Assembly (NCBI GenBank): GCA_900757205.1
Contig: CAAENA010000043.1
Location: 1 to 35,229 of the forward strand
Length of the DNA: 35,229 nt
Direction of reading: 5' to 3'
Source: an uncultured Collinsella sp.
GTDB lineage: Bacteria; Actinomycetota; Coriobacteriia; Coriobacteriales; Coriobacteriaceae
In this document: positions 22,510-30,599 of the stretch, piece by piece
How positions within the stretch are numbered: position 1 is the stretch's first letter
Layout: every line of letters starts with the position of its first letter
Position numbers and translations under genes: made by a program
The notes under the pieces: generated by a model
What the model saw: only the letters and a program-made list of their open reading frames with translations
What the model was told of the DNA's origin: nothing
Database searches by the model: none

Positions 22510-23705
22510 GCCGCGTAAGCCCCCTTGTCAGAGATGGCGTAGTGACGGGCAGAGCCCTCGCCCAGCCAGCCGTTCATCTTGGCAATGAAGGTGTCGACCA
22601 GATCGAGCGGCACGAAGGCCTGGATGGTGCCACCAAAGCCGCCACCGTGGATACGGACGGCGCCGCGGCCGTCGAGCACGTGCTCGGCCAGCGCCAGGGC
22701 ATACATGGAAGGCTGCTCGGAACCCAGCTTGGCAACAACATTTTGCAGGTACATGGCAGAGCTGGCGCCGGACTCGCGCGTCAGGACCAGGAACTGGTCA
22801 ATGTCGCCGGCGTTGAGCGCTGCCCAGCGCTTATCGACCAGGCCGTTCTCGTACCAGTAGTGAACGGCGCGCAGGCAGGCGCGGTCGCCCAGCTTGGCGC
22901 GCAGCTCGGGGAGCTTAGCGTCAAAGTCGGCAACGTCGACCTCGCACAGGCGCGCCTTGCCAAACTCGGCAGCGACGTCTTGCATCTCGCGCGGAACGGC
23001 GGCGTAGTCATCGGTGGCTGCCACGTGGTCGGCGCCCACTTTAACGAGCACAAGCGCATAACCGTGATCCTCAAAGTTGAGCTCGAGCTTCTGGGTCTTA
23101 GGCTGAGCCTGGTCCTCAAAGTCCATGTAGGCGAGGCCACCCAGGCACACGGCGGCCTGGTCCATCAGACCGCAGGGCTTGCCGTAGTAGTTGTTCTCGG
23201 TGCGCTGGCTCATCTGCGCGAGCGCGACGGGCTCAATGGCGGGCGCGCCCCAGAGCGTCTCCATGGCGCGGCCGTATGCGGCCTCGACGGCAGCGGAGCT
23301 GGAAAGGCCGCCGCCCGAGGGGGCGGAGCAGGTGAAGGCGAAATCGAAGCCGTGAGGCTCAACGCCAAGGGCTGCAATCTCGTGGGCCATACCGCGCACG
23401 AGGCTTGCGGACGTGCCCTTCTCGGACTCCCGAACGTCTAGCGTGCCGAGCGCGATTTCAAACGTGGGATAGCCCTCGTCGGCTACGCGAACCTTGTTGG
23501 AATCGGTTGCCACGGCGATGCCGTCGACAGCGACATCGAGCGAGCCGGCGATAACGTGGCCACCCTCGTGGTCGGTGTGGTTGCCGCTGATCTCGGAACG
23601 GCCGGGCGCGTGTACGTAGAGCACCTGGCGGTCGCCGATGGGGCCAAACTCCTCCTCAAACAGCTTGGTAAGTGTGGCGAATGTCTTTTCGTCGGGCGTG
23701 GTCAT
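22500..23705 (-). CDS. galK: Galactokinase
   Basis: A 401-residue GHMP-family kinase that converts galactose to galactose-1-phosphate. The galactokinase signature appears as APGRSEISGNHTDHEGGHV near residues 33-51. The ATP-binding GHMP motif SAPSGGGLSSSAAVE follows, and the C-terminal GGGFGGTIQAF is the third motif. ATG at 23705 is chosen because AAGGA lies five bases before it; the frame is open to 23792 but that part lies in the operator region. It heads galK-galT, is divergent from a LacI gene, and its control region contains a perfect 18-bp inverted repeat. Confidence 0.95.
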   Translation of the reverse strand: MTTPDEKTFATLTKLFEEEFGPIGDRQVLYVHAPGRSEISGNHTDHEGGHVIAGSLDVAVDGIAVATDSNKVRVADEGYPTFEIALGTLDVRESEKGTSASLVRGMAHEIAALGVEPHGFDFAFTCSAPSGGGLSSSAAVEAAYGRAMETLWGAPAIEPVALAQMSQRTENNYYGKPCGLMDQAAVCLGGLAYMDFEDQAQPKTQKLELNFEDHGYALVLVKVGADHVAATDDYAAVPREMQDVAAEFGKARLCEVDVADFDAKLPELRAKLGDRACLRAVHYWYENGLVDKRWAALNAGDIDQFLVLTRESGASSAMYLQNVVAKLGSEQPSMYALALAEHVLDGRGAVRIHGGGFGGTIQAFVPLDLVDTFIAKMNGWLGEGSARHYAISDKGAYAAWL

Positions 23706-23745
23706 GGGAGTCCTTTCCTTGGCGCGCACGGGTGAGTTTTGCGTC

Positions 23746-23831
23746 GTTATGAGTACGTTAACAACTTGTAGCGGCATGAACCAAGTGTTCACGATACCGC
23801 ACGTTACGGGCTATGTTAACGTACTCATAAC
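23746..23831. promoter_or_regulatory. Paired gal operators (perfect 18-bp inverted repeat)
   Basis: GTTATGAGTACGTTAACA (23746-23763) and its exact complement (23814-23831) both hold a GTTAAC core; the cores are 58 bp apart. They lie just upstream of galK and are probably bound by the adjacent LacI-family repressor. Confidence 0.7.
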
Positions 23832-23880
23832 ACATCGCTTGTCACTTTTTGAGAATCTGGTAATCGGTAGAAATACAGCC

Positions 23881-23890
23881 GTGAACGGTA
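23881..23890 (+). promoter_or_regulatory. Shared GTGAACGGTA motif in the galK/LacI control region
   Basis: An exact copy of the word found before lacA and before the first LacI gene. It lies between the two gal operators and the third operator-like site. Confidence 0.45.
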
Positions 23891-23937
23891 CTGCCGTATG
23901 GACTTATAAAGCAGAAGAGATGCAGATAGAAAAAGTA

Positions 23938-23950
23938 GAGTACGTTAACA
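23938..23950. promoter_or_regulatory. Third gal operator-like site
   Basis: GAGTACGTTAACA repeats 13 bases of the 23746-23763 operator in the same orientation. It is 93 bp before the LacI gene start, which suits autoregulation. Confidence 0.6.
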
Positions 23951-24043
23951 TGCGTCCGACGATAGCGGGCCTCGGCGCGGGATGTATTACTGCCCGGGCC
24001 GGCATTCACGCTATTCAGATCTCGCAAGGGTGAAGGTGATCCT

Positions 24044-25075
24044 GTGGCAAGGCGCCCGTCCAACGATACAGGTACGCGTCCGGTTTCCATGGCCGACGTC
24101 GCCCGCGCTGCTGGCGTTTCGCAGCAGACGGTTTCGCGCGTCGCCAACGGCTTGCCCAACGTTAACGAGCAGACGCGCCAGCGCGTGCAGGCCGCTATGC
24201 AAGAGCTCGGCTTTCGTCCGAGTTATGCCGGTCGCTCGCTGCGCGATGGCCGTTACCATTCGGTCGGCCTGTGCATCAACGATGTCACCAAGTTTGGCAA
24301 CCTTTCAATGATCGACGGCATCGCCAGCGCTGCTCGCGAGCGTAATTGCGCCATCACGCTGGTCGAGATGTCCAAGACCGAGGAGTTCTCGCTTGCCGAG
24401 GCAACGCGTCGTATGGCCGCATTGCCGGTGGACGGCATCATCATCGGCATGAGCCGCATGGCGCCCGATTTTGAGACGTTTGATCCACTGCCGGGCATTG
24501 GCACGGTCATCGTTACCATGTATGCGCATCCGCGCGTGACCACAGTCGATTCCGACCATTACGGCTGCTCGCTGTTGCTTATGGACCATCTGTTTGAGCT
24601 GGGGCACGAACAGATTCGCTATATTGGCGGCCCGTCGTTCTCGGTCGACGAGCAATTTCGTCGAGCCGGTTGGCAGGATGCGCTCGAGCGTAAACACATC
24701 GAGCCGGCAGAGCCGCTCGAGGGCGACTGGTCTGCCAACAGCGGCTACGAGGCCGGCAGGTACCTGGCCGAGCACGATCGCACCATGACGGCGATCTATG
24801 CGGCAAACGATCAGATGGCAAATGGCGCGATTGCCGCGCTGCGTGATAGCGGTCTGCGCGTGCCTGAGGACGTGAGCGTGGTAGGCGTCGATGACTCGCT
24901 CGATGATTTTGTCGCGCATAACGAGCTCACGACCGTGCGATTCGATCTACATCAGCGCGGGCGCGAGGTATTCGAGCATGCGGTTCCCGAGGCGGGTACG
25001 GCGGGCAAAACCGTTGCCATTCGTATTCCCGGTCAGCTCATTATTCGACATAGCACGGCGATACCACGCTCATAG
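24044..25075 (+). CDS. LacI-family transcriptional regulator (gal cluster)
   Basis: A 343-residue LacI/GalR-family regulator. The helix-turn-helix has SMADVARAAGVSQQTVSRVA at about residues 15-34, followed by the hinge region FRPSYAGRSLRDGR. The sugar-binding core contains IYAANDQMANGAIAAL and VSVVGVDDS. It starts with GTG, with AAGGTGAT just upstream. It is divergent from galK-galT, and three copies of a TACGTTAACA site lie between, so it very likely controls galKT and itself. It resembles the regulator at 14288 in length and layout, and the two may be paralogues with diverged operator cores. Confidence 0.92.
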   Translation: MARRPSNDTGTRPVSMADVARAAGVSQQTVSRVANGLPNVNEQTRQRVQAAMQELGFRPSYAGRSLRDGRYHSVGLCINDVTKFGNLSMIDGIASAARERNCAITLVEMSKTEEFSLAEATRRMAALPVDGIIIGMSRMAPDFETFDPLPGIGTVIVTMYAHPRVTTVDSDHYGCSLLLMDHLFELGHEQIRYIGGPSFSVDEQFRRAGWQDALERKHIEPAEPLEGDWSANSGYEAGRYLAEHDRTMTAIYAANDQMANGAIAALRDSGLRVPEDVSVVGVDDSLDDFVAHNELTTVRFDLHQRGREVFEHAVPEAGTAGKTVAIRIPGQLIIRHSTAIPRS

Positions 25076-25158
25076 TTTGCGCAGGTAAACGGCGATTTAT
25101 CGTATTTCAATAACAATCGGTATGGATGCCGGCAGATAACAGCTGGGATACTACCGAG

Positions 25159-25188
25159 TGTTATGATAGACGGGTTCTTTTGTCTATC
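25159..25188 (+). promoter_or_regulatory. Extended -10 promoter and leader hairpin of the flavodiiron gene
   Basis: TG-T-TATGAT (25159-25167) is an extended -10. It overlaps a 7-bp inverted repeat, GATAGAC (25165-25171) with GTCTATC (25182-25188), which ends two bases before the AGGAGG ribosome site. The repeat could be an operator or a leader hairpin. Confidence 0.45.
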
Positions 25189-25204
25189 TAGGAGGCTTTG
25201 CCTG

Positions 25205-26365
25205 ATGGAGATCACCAAGGATATCCGCTACGTTGGCGTCGACGATCACGACATTGACCTGTTCGAGGGCCAGTACGATGTGTCCGAGAACGGTATGGCA
25301 TACAACAGCTACGTTATCTTGGGCGAAAAGATTGCTGTCGCCGATTCAGTCGACGGCGGTTTTGTCGACGAGTGGCTCGGTAACATCGAAGCCGTGCTCG
25401 ACGGTCGCACGCCCGATTACCTGGTCGTTCACCATATGGAGCCCGATCACTCCGCCGGCATCGCCGCCTTTATGGAGCGCTATCCCCAGGCACAGATTGT
25501 GGCCAGCATGGGCGCCTTCCGCATGATGGTCAACTACTTTGGCACCGACTACCCCGAGCGCAAGATGGTCGTCAAAGAGGGCGACGTGCTCGATCTGGGC
25601 GGTCACAGCCTAACGTTTGTCGGCGCCCCCAACGTTCACTGGCCCGAGGTGATCTTCTCCTACGAGTCTACCGACAAGGTGCTCTTTAGTGCCGACGGCT
25701 TTGGCAAGTTTGGCGCTAACGACATCGAGGATCCCGAGGGTTGGGCTTGCGAGGCTCGCCGCTACTACTTTGGCATCGTTGGTAAGTTCGGCAAGTTCGT
25801 GCAGGCCGTGCTCAAGAAGGCCGCTGATCTGGACATCCAGATCATCTGCCCGCTCCACGGCCCCGTGCTGACCGAGAACCTGGGCTACTACCTCGACACC
25901 TACAACACCTGGTCGAGCTATCAGCCCGAGGACGAGGGCATCACCATTGCCTACGCGAGCGTCTACGGCCACCTGAAGGCTGCCGTTGAGGAGCTCGCCG
26001 CAGCGCTCGAGGCCCGCGGCCAGAAGGTTTCCGTCTTTGACTTGGCTCGCGACGACATGGCCGAGGCCGTTGAGGATGCGTTCCGCTATGACCGTCTGGT
26101 GCTCGCTTCCATCACCTATCAGGGCGAGATCTTCCCGTTCATGAGCACCTTTATCCACACGCTCGCCGAGCATGCCTATCAGAACCGTACCGTGGCGCTT
26201 GTCGAGGCCGGTTCCTGGGCGCCTGCAGCTGCCAAGGTTATGACCAAGGAGCTCGAGGGTATGAAGGACATCACCCTGGCGCAGAACAAGGTGACCGTCC
26301 TGGGTTCGCTCAACGACGCATCGCGCGCCCAGATTGAGGCCCTCGCTAACGAGCTCTCCAAGTAG
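25205..26365 (+). CDS. fprA: FprA-family A-type flavoprotein (flavodiiron protein)
   Basis: A 386-residue flavodiiron protein that reduces O2 to water and/or NO to N2O in anaerobes, in the cytoplasm. The N-terminal metallo-beta-lactamase domain has all diiron ligands in place: H77-x-E79-x-D81-H82, H145, D164 and H218. The C-terminal flavodoxin domain begins near residue 240 with ITIAYASVYGHLKAAVEELA, the FMN-phosphate loop. The ATG at 25205 has AGGAGG nine bases upstream; the frame opens at 25163 without support. It is monocistronic, with an extended -10 upstream and a strong terminator downstream. Electron donors are not encoded nearby. It points to an anaerobe that must survive oxygen. Confidence 0.94.
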   Translation: MEITKDIRYVGVDDHDIDLFEGQYDVSENGMAYNSYVILGEKIAVADSVDGGFVDEWLGNIEAVLDGRTPDYLVVHHMEPDHSAGIAAFMERYPQAQIVASMGAFRMMVNYFGTDYPERKMVVKEGDVLDLGGHSLTFVGAPNVHWPEVIFSYESTDKVLFSADGFGKFGANDIEDPEGWACEARRYYFGIVGKFGKFVQAVLKKAADLDIQIICPLHGPVLTENLGYYLDTYNTWSSYQPEDEGITIAYASVYGHLKAAVEELAAALEARGQKVSVFDLARDDMAEAVEDAFRYDRLVLASITYQGEIFPFMSTFIHTLAEHAYQNRTVALVEAGSWAPAAAKVMTKELEGMKDITLAQNKVTVLGSLNDASRAQIEALANELSK

Positions 26366-26388
26366 CGATACGCTCACGTTTAACGCTC

Positions 26389-26422
26389 AAACCACCACAA
26401 AGGTGCCTTTGTGGTGGTTTTT
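26389..26422. terminator. Terminator between the flavodiiron and DeoR genes
   Basis: AAACCACCACAAA (26389-26401) pairs perfectly with TTTGTGGTGGTTT (26408-26420), and a T run follows on the plus strand. Genes on both sides are convergent. Confidence 0.9.
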
Positions 26423-26424
26423 GT

Positions 26425-27228
26425 TTAAGCGCTGGCGATGAGGAGATTTGGGCGGGCGTTGTCGACGATCTCGGCGATTGAGGTGGCGACGGCGTGATCG
26501 GGGTCACGGTCCATCACGATGGCGTTGACGTCGGTCAGCTCGGCAAAGCGGTACATGCCGCGTCCGTTGACCTTACTGGCGTCCATGAGGGCGACACTTT
26601 GACGGGCGGCACCGACCATAGCCGCTTTGGTCTCGGCCATCTGCGGAAAGTCGGTCGTAAAGCCGCAGCCGGGAACAAAGGCGCCGGGGCACATGACGGC
26701 AAGGTCGGCGTGGACCATTTGGAGCGCTTGCATGGTAAGTGGGCCGTACAGATAGCGATGACCTTTGCGCAGTGCCCCGCCCAGCATGACGACATCGACT
26801 GAGGGCATGCTCTCGTCGATGTAATCGGCAATGGTAATGTCGGCCGTGATGACGGTGATGCCATCGCGCTGGTCGAGGAGCCGGACAAACTCGAGCGCTG
26901 TGGTGCCCGAGTCGACGAGCAGCGTGTCGCCGTCATTGACGAGTTCGATGGCGCTTTGTGCGATGGCCTGCTTGGCGGCGACATTGACGTTGATGCGGCG
27001 ATCCTGGGTGGATACGGTCAGTCGCTTCTGGAGCGACACGGCGCCGCCATGCGTGCGGCGCAGCTTGCCGGACTCGGCGAGCGCGTCTAGGTCGGCGCGG
27101 GCGGTAACGGAGGACACGCCAAAGGTCTGGGCGATTTCTGCTACCTGCACCGAGGCGTTATGTTCGAGCATTTCCATAATGGCGGCACGACGCTCATCGG
27201 CGAAAGCTCGGGTTGTTGCATGGGCCAT
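26425..27228 (-). CDS. DeoR-family transcriptional regulator (beside the aldolase gene)
   Basis: A 267-residue DeoR-family repressor. The N-terminal helix-turn-helix has VQVAEIAQTFGVSSVTARAD at about residues 27-46, then LRRTHGGAV. The sensor domain has LLVDSGTTALEFV, the phosphosugar loop, and a late DASKVNGRGM. GGAGCGGAT precedes the ATG. It is divergent from the class II aldolase, and the intergenic region carries a TAAGTAA-N15-TTACTTA repeat. It is the likely regulator of that aldolase. LacR, GatR and AgaR of the tagatose pathways belong to this family. Confidence 0.9.
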   Translation of the reverse strand: MAHATTRAFADERRAAIMEMLEHNASVQVAEIAQTFGVSSVTARADLDALAESGKLRRTHGGAVSLQKRLTVSTQDRRINVNVAAKQAIAQSAIELVNDGDTLLVDSGTTALEFVRLLDQRDGITVITADITIADYIDESMPSVDVVMLGGALRKGHRYLYGPLTMQALQMVHADLAVMCPGAFVPGCGFTTDFPQMAETKAAMVGAARQSVALMDASKVNGRGMYRFAELTDVNAIVMDRDPDHAVATSIAEIVDNARPNLLIASA

Positions 27229-27294
27229 ATCCGCTCCATCATCGTCTGAAATTTGCAGGAATTGTGTTGAGTCTATTTTCGTTCATTTTCTTTT

Positions 27295-27323
27295 TAAGTA
27301 AGAAAACGCCTTTCGATTACTTA
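27295..27323. promoter_or_regulatory. Putative operator between DeoR and aldolase genes
   Basis: TAAGTAA (27295-27301) and TTACTTA (27317-27323) form a 7-bp inverted repeat with a 15-bp gap in an AT-rich stretch. TATAAA at 27331 may be a -10 for the aldolase. The rest of 27229-27563 shows no gene. Confidence 0.5.
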
Positions 27324-27563
27324 CTTTTTCTATAAAAGAAAGACCTCGAACGCCCAAAATTCAATATCGAACACGCCCACTCGGCTCCAATTCCTTCCGT
27401 TTACTTTTCAAAAACGGCTGTATTGACCTGCATGGGCTCAATATCTCGCACGTGCAAAGCCGCTGAATTTCATACAATAAGTGCAGCAAAACACAAGGTA
27501 AAACGCCTTGTGAACAACTACGCCCGATGTCCAGATGCGGGCGAGGGAGAGGAGCAAACGCTC

Positions 27564-28421
27564 ATGGCACTTGTTACCACCGAAAAGATGCTCAAGGACG
27601 CTCAGGCCGGCCACTACGCCGTCGGCGCGTTCAACGTCGAGAACCTCGAGTTTGTTATGGCCGTTCTGGCCGCTGCCGAGGAGACCAAGTCCCCCGTCAT
27701 CATGCAGACCACCCCGGGCACCATCAAGACCGCTGGTCTGGACTACTTCTACGGCATGGTCAAGGCTGCCGCCGAGCGCGCTTCCGTGCCCGTCGCCCTG
27801 CACCTCGATCACGGCGATGGCTATGACCGCTGCATGCAGGCTTTCCGCACTGGCTACACCTCTGTCATGATCGACGGTTCGCACGAGTCCTTCGAGGACA
27901 ACATCGCCCTGACCAAGTCCGTCGCCGATGCTGGCCGCGCCATGGGCGTGCCCGTCGAGGCTGAGCTTGGTAAGGTTGGCGGCAAGGAGGACGACGGTCC
28001 CGCGGTTGAGGGCGAGAGCCCCTACACCGATCCGGCCGAGGCCAAGGAGTTTGTTGAGCGCACCGGCTGCACCTCGCTGGCCATTGGCGTTGGCACCAGC
28101 CACGGCGTGTACACGAGCGATCCGCACATCGAGCAGTCCGTGGTCAAGGCCATCCGCGACGCCGTCGACGTGCCGCTGGTTCTGCACGGCACCTCCGGTG
28201 TGCCCGATGAGCAGGTTGCCGAGGCTGTGAAGAACGGCATCTGCAAGGTTAACTACGCCACCGAGCTGCGTCAGGCTTACACCAAGGGCTTCATGGCCTA
28301 CATGGCCGAGAACCCCGCCTGCTTCGATCCCAAGAAGCCGGCCAAGGAGGGCATGCGTGAGATCACCGAGCTGGTTAAGATCCGCATGACCAACCTCAAC
28401 TCTGTGGGCAAAGCAGAGTAA
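27564..28421 (+). CDS. Class II ketose-bisphosphate aldolase, GatY/KbaY-like
   Basis: A 285-residue zinc aldolase. D82 and H83 lie in HLDHGDG, then DGSHESF, GVGTSHG with H180 and VLHGTSGVPDE with H208 give the catalytic Asp and the zinc His ligands. The E-A-E-L-G-x-x-G-G-x-E-D-D block and T-D-P-x-E-A-K-x-F-V-E follow the tagatose-1,6-bisphosphate aldolases GatY and KbaY. Fructose-1,6-bisphosphate aldolase is the alternative, since the family overlaps in substrate. ATG at 27564 has GAGAGGAG upstream; the frame extends to 27423 without support. Its codons are C-rich, which suggests high expression. With no lacD in the window, it could complete the tagatose pathway. Confidence 0.88.
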   Translation: MALVTTEKMLKDAQAGHYAVGAFNVENLEFVMAVLAAAEETKSPVIMQTTPGTIKTAGLDYFYGMVKAAAERASVPVALHLDHGDGYDRCMQAFRTGYTSVMIDGSHESFEDNIALTKSVADAGRAMGVPVEAELGKVGGKEDDGPAVEGESPYTDPAEAKEFVERTGCTSLAIGVGTSHGVYTSDPHIEQSVVKAIRDAVDVPLVLHGTSGVPDEQVAEAVKNGICKVNYATELRQAYTKGFMAYMAENPACFDPKKPAKEGMREITELVKIRMTNLNSVGKAE

Positions 28422-28454
28422 CAGCAAGGGTACTCCGACTCAAAATAGATCCCG

Positions 28455-28579
28455 GGGAGGGATGAGGGCTTAGTTCCCCAATCGTCCTCGGGCATGCAAA
28501 AAGCCTCGCTGCGCACTTCGTGCGGCGAGGCTTTTTGCCCCCTGCGGAAAGATTGGAGAACTAAGCCCTCGTCCCTCCC
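28455..28579. repeat. Nested inverted repeat with 29-bp arms
   Basis: 28455-28483 and 28551-28579 are complementary at 27 of 29 positions. They enclose the aldolase terminator at 28498-28536. The full structure could form a long hairpin or cruciform. The 28580-28743 stretch beyond shows no gene. Confidence 0.8.
28498..28536. terminator. Aldolase terminator, bidirectional
   Basis: AAAAAGCCTCG pairs with CGAGGCTTTTT, and an inner CGCAC pairs with GTGCG. Both strands end the stem in a T run. Confidence 0.88.
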
Positions 28580-28743
28580 AGGTTGACCTACTCGAGGTCG
28601 TCGCCCTTGTGGCGTTAGGTCTGAAAATAATAAGAAGCCTTCGCGCTGCGGAATGATTTTGGAAACTAAGTACGGGGACCCGCCCAAACCGTCCTGCTCA
28701 ATCGCCCTTGTGGTGTTGGGGCTGAAAGGGTGGGACGCGTGGG

Positions 28744-29367
28744 TTATTTGGTTGTTAGGGTTAGTAGGTCGTTGGGGGTTTTGAGGTTGTAGGTGGCGTT
28801 TGGGATGTCTTGGTGTGATCCCCATGCCGCTCTGGCAAAACTGACCCCTGCCGAAGTTGCGCATTGTTCGTCGTAGACGGTGTCGCCAACGTAGACGACG
28901 TTGCCAGGATTCGCGCCCGCACGTCGGAGATATTCGAGCATGGGTGCGGGCGCGGGTTTATGTTCGGTTGTGTCTTCGACAAGGATGATGTGCTCAAAAT
29001 ACTTATCGAAACCAAGGGGTGCAATTTCTTTTGCGTATTCGTCGCGCGCACGTGAGGAGACGATGCCAAGTTTGCAGCCGCTATCGGCGAGTGTTGCGAT
29101 GACTTCAAGCAAACCTGGAAACACGCTGATGGTGCTTTTAAAGCTGGCGGCAACTTGGCACCAGCGATCCAACGTTGCCTGCGAGTAGATTCCAAGTTTC
29201 TCAAGGGCATCCTTGCCGGGTATGCCGAGGGCAAATTCAAGCTCGTGTCGGGGGAGCGTTTTGCCGGTCTCTTCTTGGACAATCTGGACAAGCGATGATA
29301 GAACGCTTTCTTCTGTATCTGCCAATGTCCCATCAACGTCAAATACGATATGGTCAAAGTGCTTCAT
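28744..29367 (-). CDS. HAD-family phosphatase (phosphoglycolate phosphatase-like)
   Basis: A 207-residue haloacid dehalogenase-type phosphatase. Motif I DVDGT is at residues 10-14, with the nucleophile Asp10 and acid/base Asp12. Motif II is IVSSR near 103, a Lys (motif III) is near residue 136, and motif IV YVGDTVYDEQ follows. The helical cap between residues 15 and 85 is that of the PGP/beta-phosphoglucomutase type. The substrate cannot be told. GAGAGGAG precedes the ATG. It lies 56 bp downstream of an AraC-family gene on the same strand and may be cotranscribed. Codon use is less GC-rich than in the lac genes. Confidence 0.88.
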   Translation of the reverse strand: MKHFDHIVFDVDGTLADTEESVLSSLVQIVQEETGKTLPRHELEFALGIPGKDALEKLGIYSQATLDRWCQVAASFKSTISVFPGLLEVIATLADSGCKLGIVSSRARDEYAKEIAPLGFDKYFEHIILVEDTTEHKPAPAPMLEYLRRAGANPGNVVYVGDTVYDEQCATSAGVSFARAAWGSHQDIPNATYNLKTPNDLLTLTTK

Positions 29368-29423
29368 ATGATTGCTCCTCTCTGTTGTTTGCCTGCAAGT
29401 TTGATGCGGTGACAGAAGAAAGG

Positions 29424-30362
29424 CTAGCGGGATTTCTTCCTGGTGCTATCGAGATTCTGCCTCGCTGCTCGATAGCTCGAAGGAGTGCACCCCATTTGTT
29501 CTTTAAATACCTGGCCAAGATGGCTTGCTGTTATAAATCCGCATTGGCGCGCGACTGTCTGTACCGTTCGCGTGGTGTGTGCCAAAAGTTCGCAAGCACG
29601 GTTTATGCGGTATGCGCGTAGATATGCCGCCGGGGTCGTTCCTGCACAAGTTTCGATAATGCGGTAACACTCTCTTTCGCTTACGCCGGCTGTAGATGCC
29701 ATCTGGGGCACATCTACAGCGGCTGCATAGTTTGCGCGGATAAAGTCCAGGATTGCCTTGAACTGTACGTCGCGGCTGGTCATCCAAGAGGCGTTGTCGG
29801 AGGAAAAGAGCGGTTCGGCCTTGGCGTAAATCTGAATCCAGAGCTCTGACAAGCTATTCCGAAGCGCCATCTCGTTCTGCGGCCGTTGAAGGTCGTGGTT
29901 AAAGGAACTCTTTAGCAAATCGATAAAGGGCATATCGTCGGGGTTGGTGGGCGACCATTTGAGCACATCGACGCCTCGACATTGCAGCAAAGGATTGATA
30001 TAGCGCTTTTGAAGGCGTCCCGCGGGATCGCCGAGCATCGACGGCTGAAAGATATGCAACATTTGAATGGCTGGTGCCGAATTGGGTGATTGCAGCGTGC
30101 TGTGCAAAACGCCGCCGTTGATAAAGCCGGCGGACCCTTCCTCAAAGCGTACGTGCTCATGGGCCGCGCGCGTTCGATAGTCAATCGCTCCCTGCTCCAT
30201 GTAGAAAAGCTCAACCTCGGAATGCCAGTGCCAGGGGACGGAATTGCCCGGATAGCGAGCGAATTCTGCGCGTTCGGCAATATAGGGCCAGTCTTCGGCG
30301 GTCTCGGGAAACGCTTCCTCGCGTCCTCCGCGGTGCAATTCTATGTGATCCATGTTTCGCAT
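29424..30362 (-). CDS. AraC-family transcriptional regulator with cupin sensor
   Basis: A 312-residue AraC/XylS-family regulator. The N-terminal cupin includes WHWHSEVELFYMEQG, and the C-terminal about 100 residues hold the two helix-turn-helix motifs, with VPQMASTAGVSERECYRII and VQTVARQCGFITASHLGQVF. The start is uncertain: ATGs at 30362 and 30353 both lack a ribosome site. A TATACT box (30374-30369, minus strand) ends six bases before the first ATG, which would suit a leaderless mRNA. Effector and targets are unknown; the adjacent HAD gene is a candidate. Confidence 0.88.
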   Translation of the reverse strand: MRNMDHIELHRGGREEAFPETAEDWPYIAERAEFARYPGNSVPWHWHSEVELFYMEQGAIDYRTRAAHEHVRFEEGSAGFINGGVLHSTLQSPNSAPAIQMLHIFQPSMLGDPAGRLQKRYINPLLQCRGVDVLKWSPTNPDDMPFIDLLKSSFNHDLQRPQNEMALRNSLSELWIQIYAKAEPLFSSDNASWMTSRDVQFKAILDFIRANYAAAVDVPQMASTAGVSERECYRIIETCAGTTPAAYLRAYRINRACELLAHTTRTVQTVARQCGFITASHLGQVFKEQMGCTPSSYRAARQNLDSTRKKSR

Positions 30363-30387
30363 GGCATCAGTATAAAGCGCGATGGGC

Positions 30388-30597
30388 TTAGATTGCTCTT
30401 GCCTGTTCGGGGAACGCCTTGTCTAGGGATGCTTGGAGCTTTTCGAAGGATGCTCGTAAGTTGAGGCTCTGATCGGCTGAGCGCTTGGTTTTTGTGGTGG
30501 GGGAGTCGAGGAGGCCGTTTCTCTGCGTCGGGGGGAAGGAGAAAAGGTTTGCATGTTTTAGGGATGGCTGCCGTGCTACGGCATTGGAAGAATGCAT
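30388..30597 (-). CDS. Small hypothetical protein, 69 aa
   Basis: An open frame of 69 codons ending 25 bp before the AraC gene on the same strand. GAGGAGG lies about ten bases before the ATG, which is unusually strong for a chance frame, and codons mostly end in C. The C-terminal LRASFEKLQASLDKAFPEQ could form an amphipathic helix. No family is recognised. Confidence 0.4.
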   Translation of the reverse strand: MHSSNAVARQPSLKHANLFSFPPTQRNGLLDSPTTKTKRSADQSLNLRASFEKLQASLDKAFPEQARAI

Positions 30598-30599
30598 GC

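Noticed and set aside
27423..27563. N-terminal extension of the class II aldolase
   Set aside because: The 47 extra codons lack a ribosome site and do not match the family, which starts at the ATG at 27564.
29175..29621. A 148-codon plus-strand open frame
   Set aside because: It is antisense to the 5' end of the HAD gene and the 3' end of the AraC gene, and has no ribosome site or motif.
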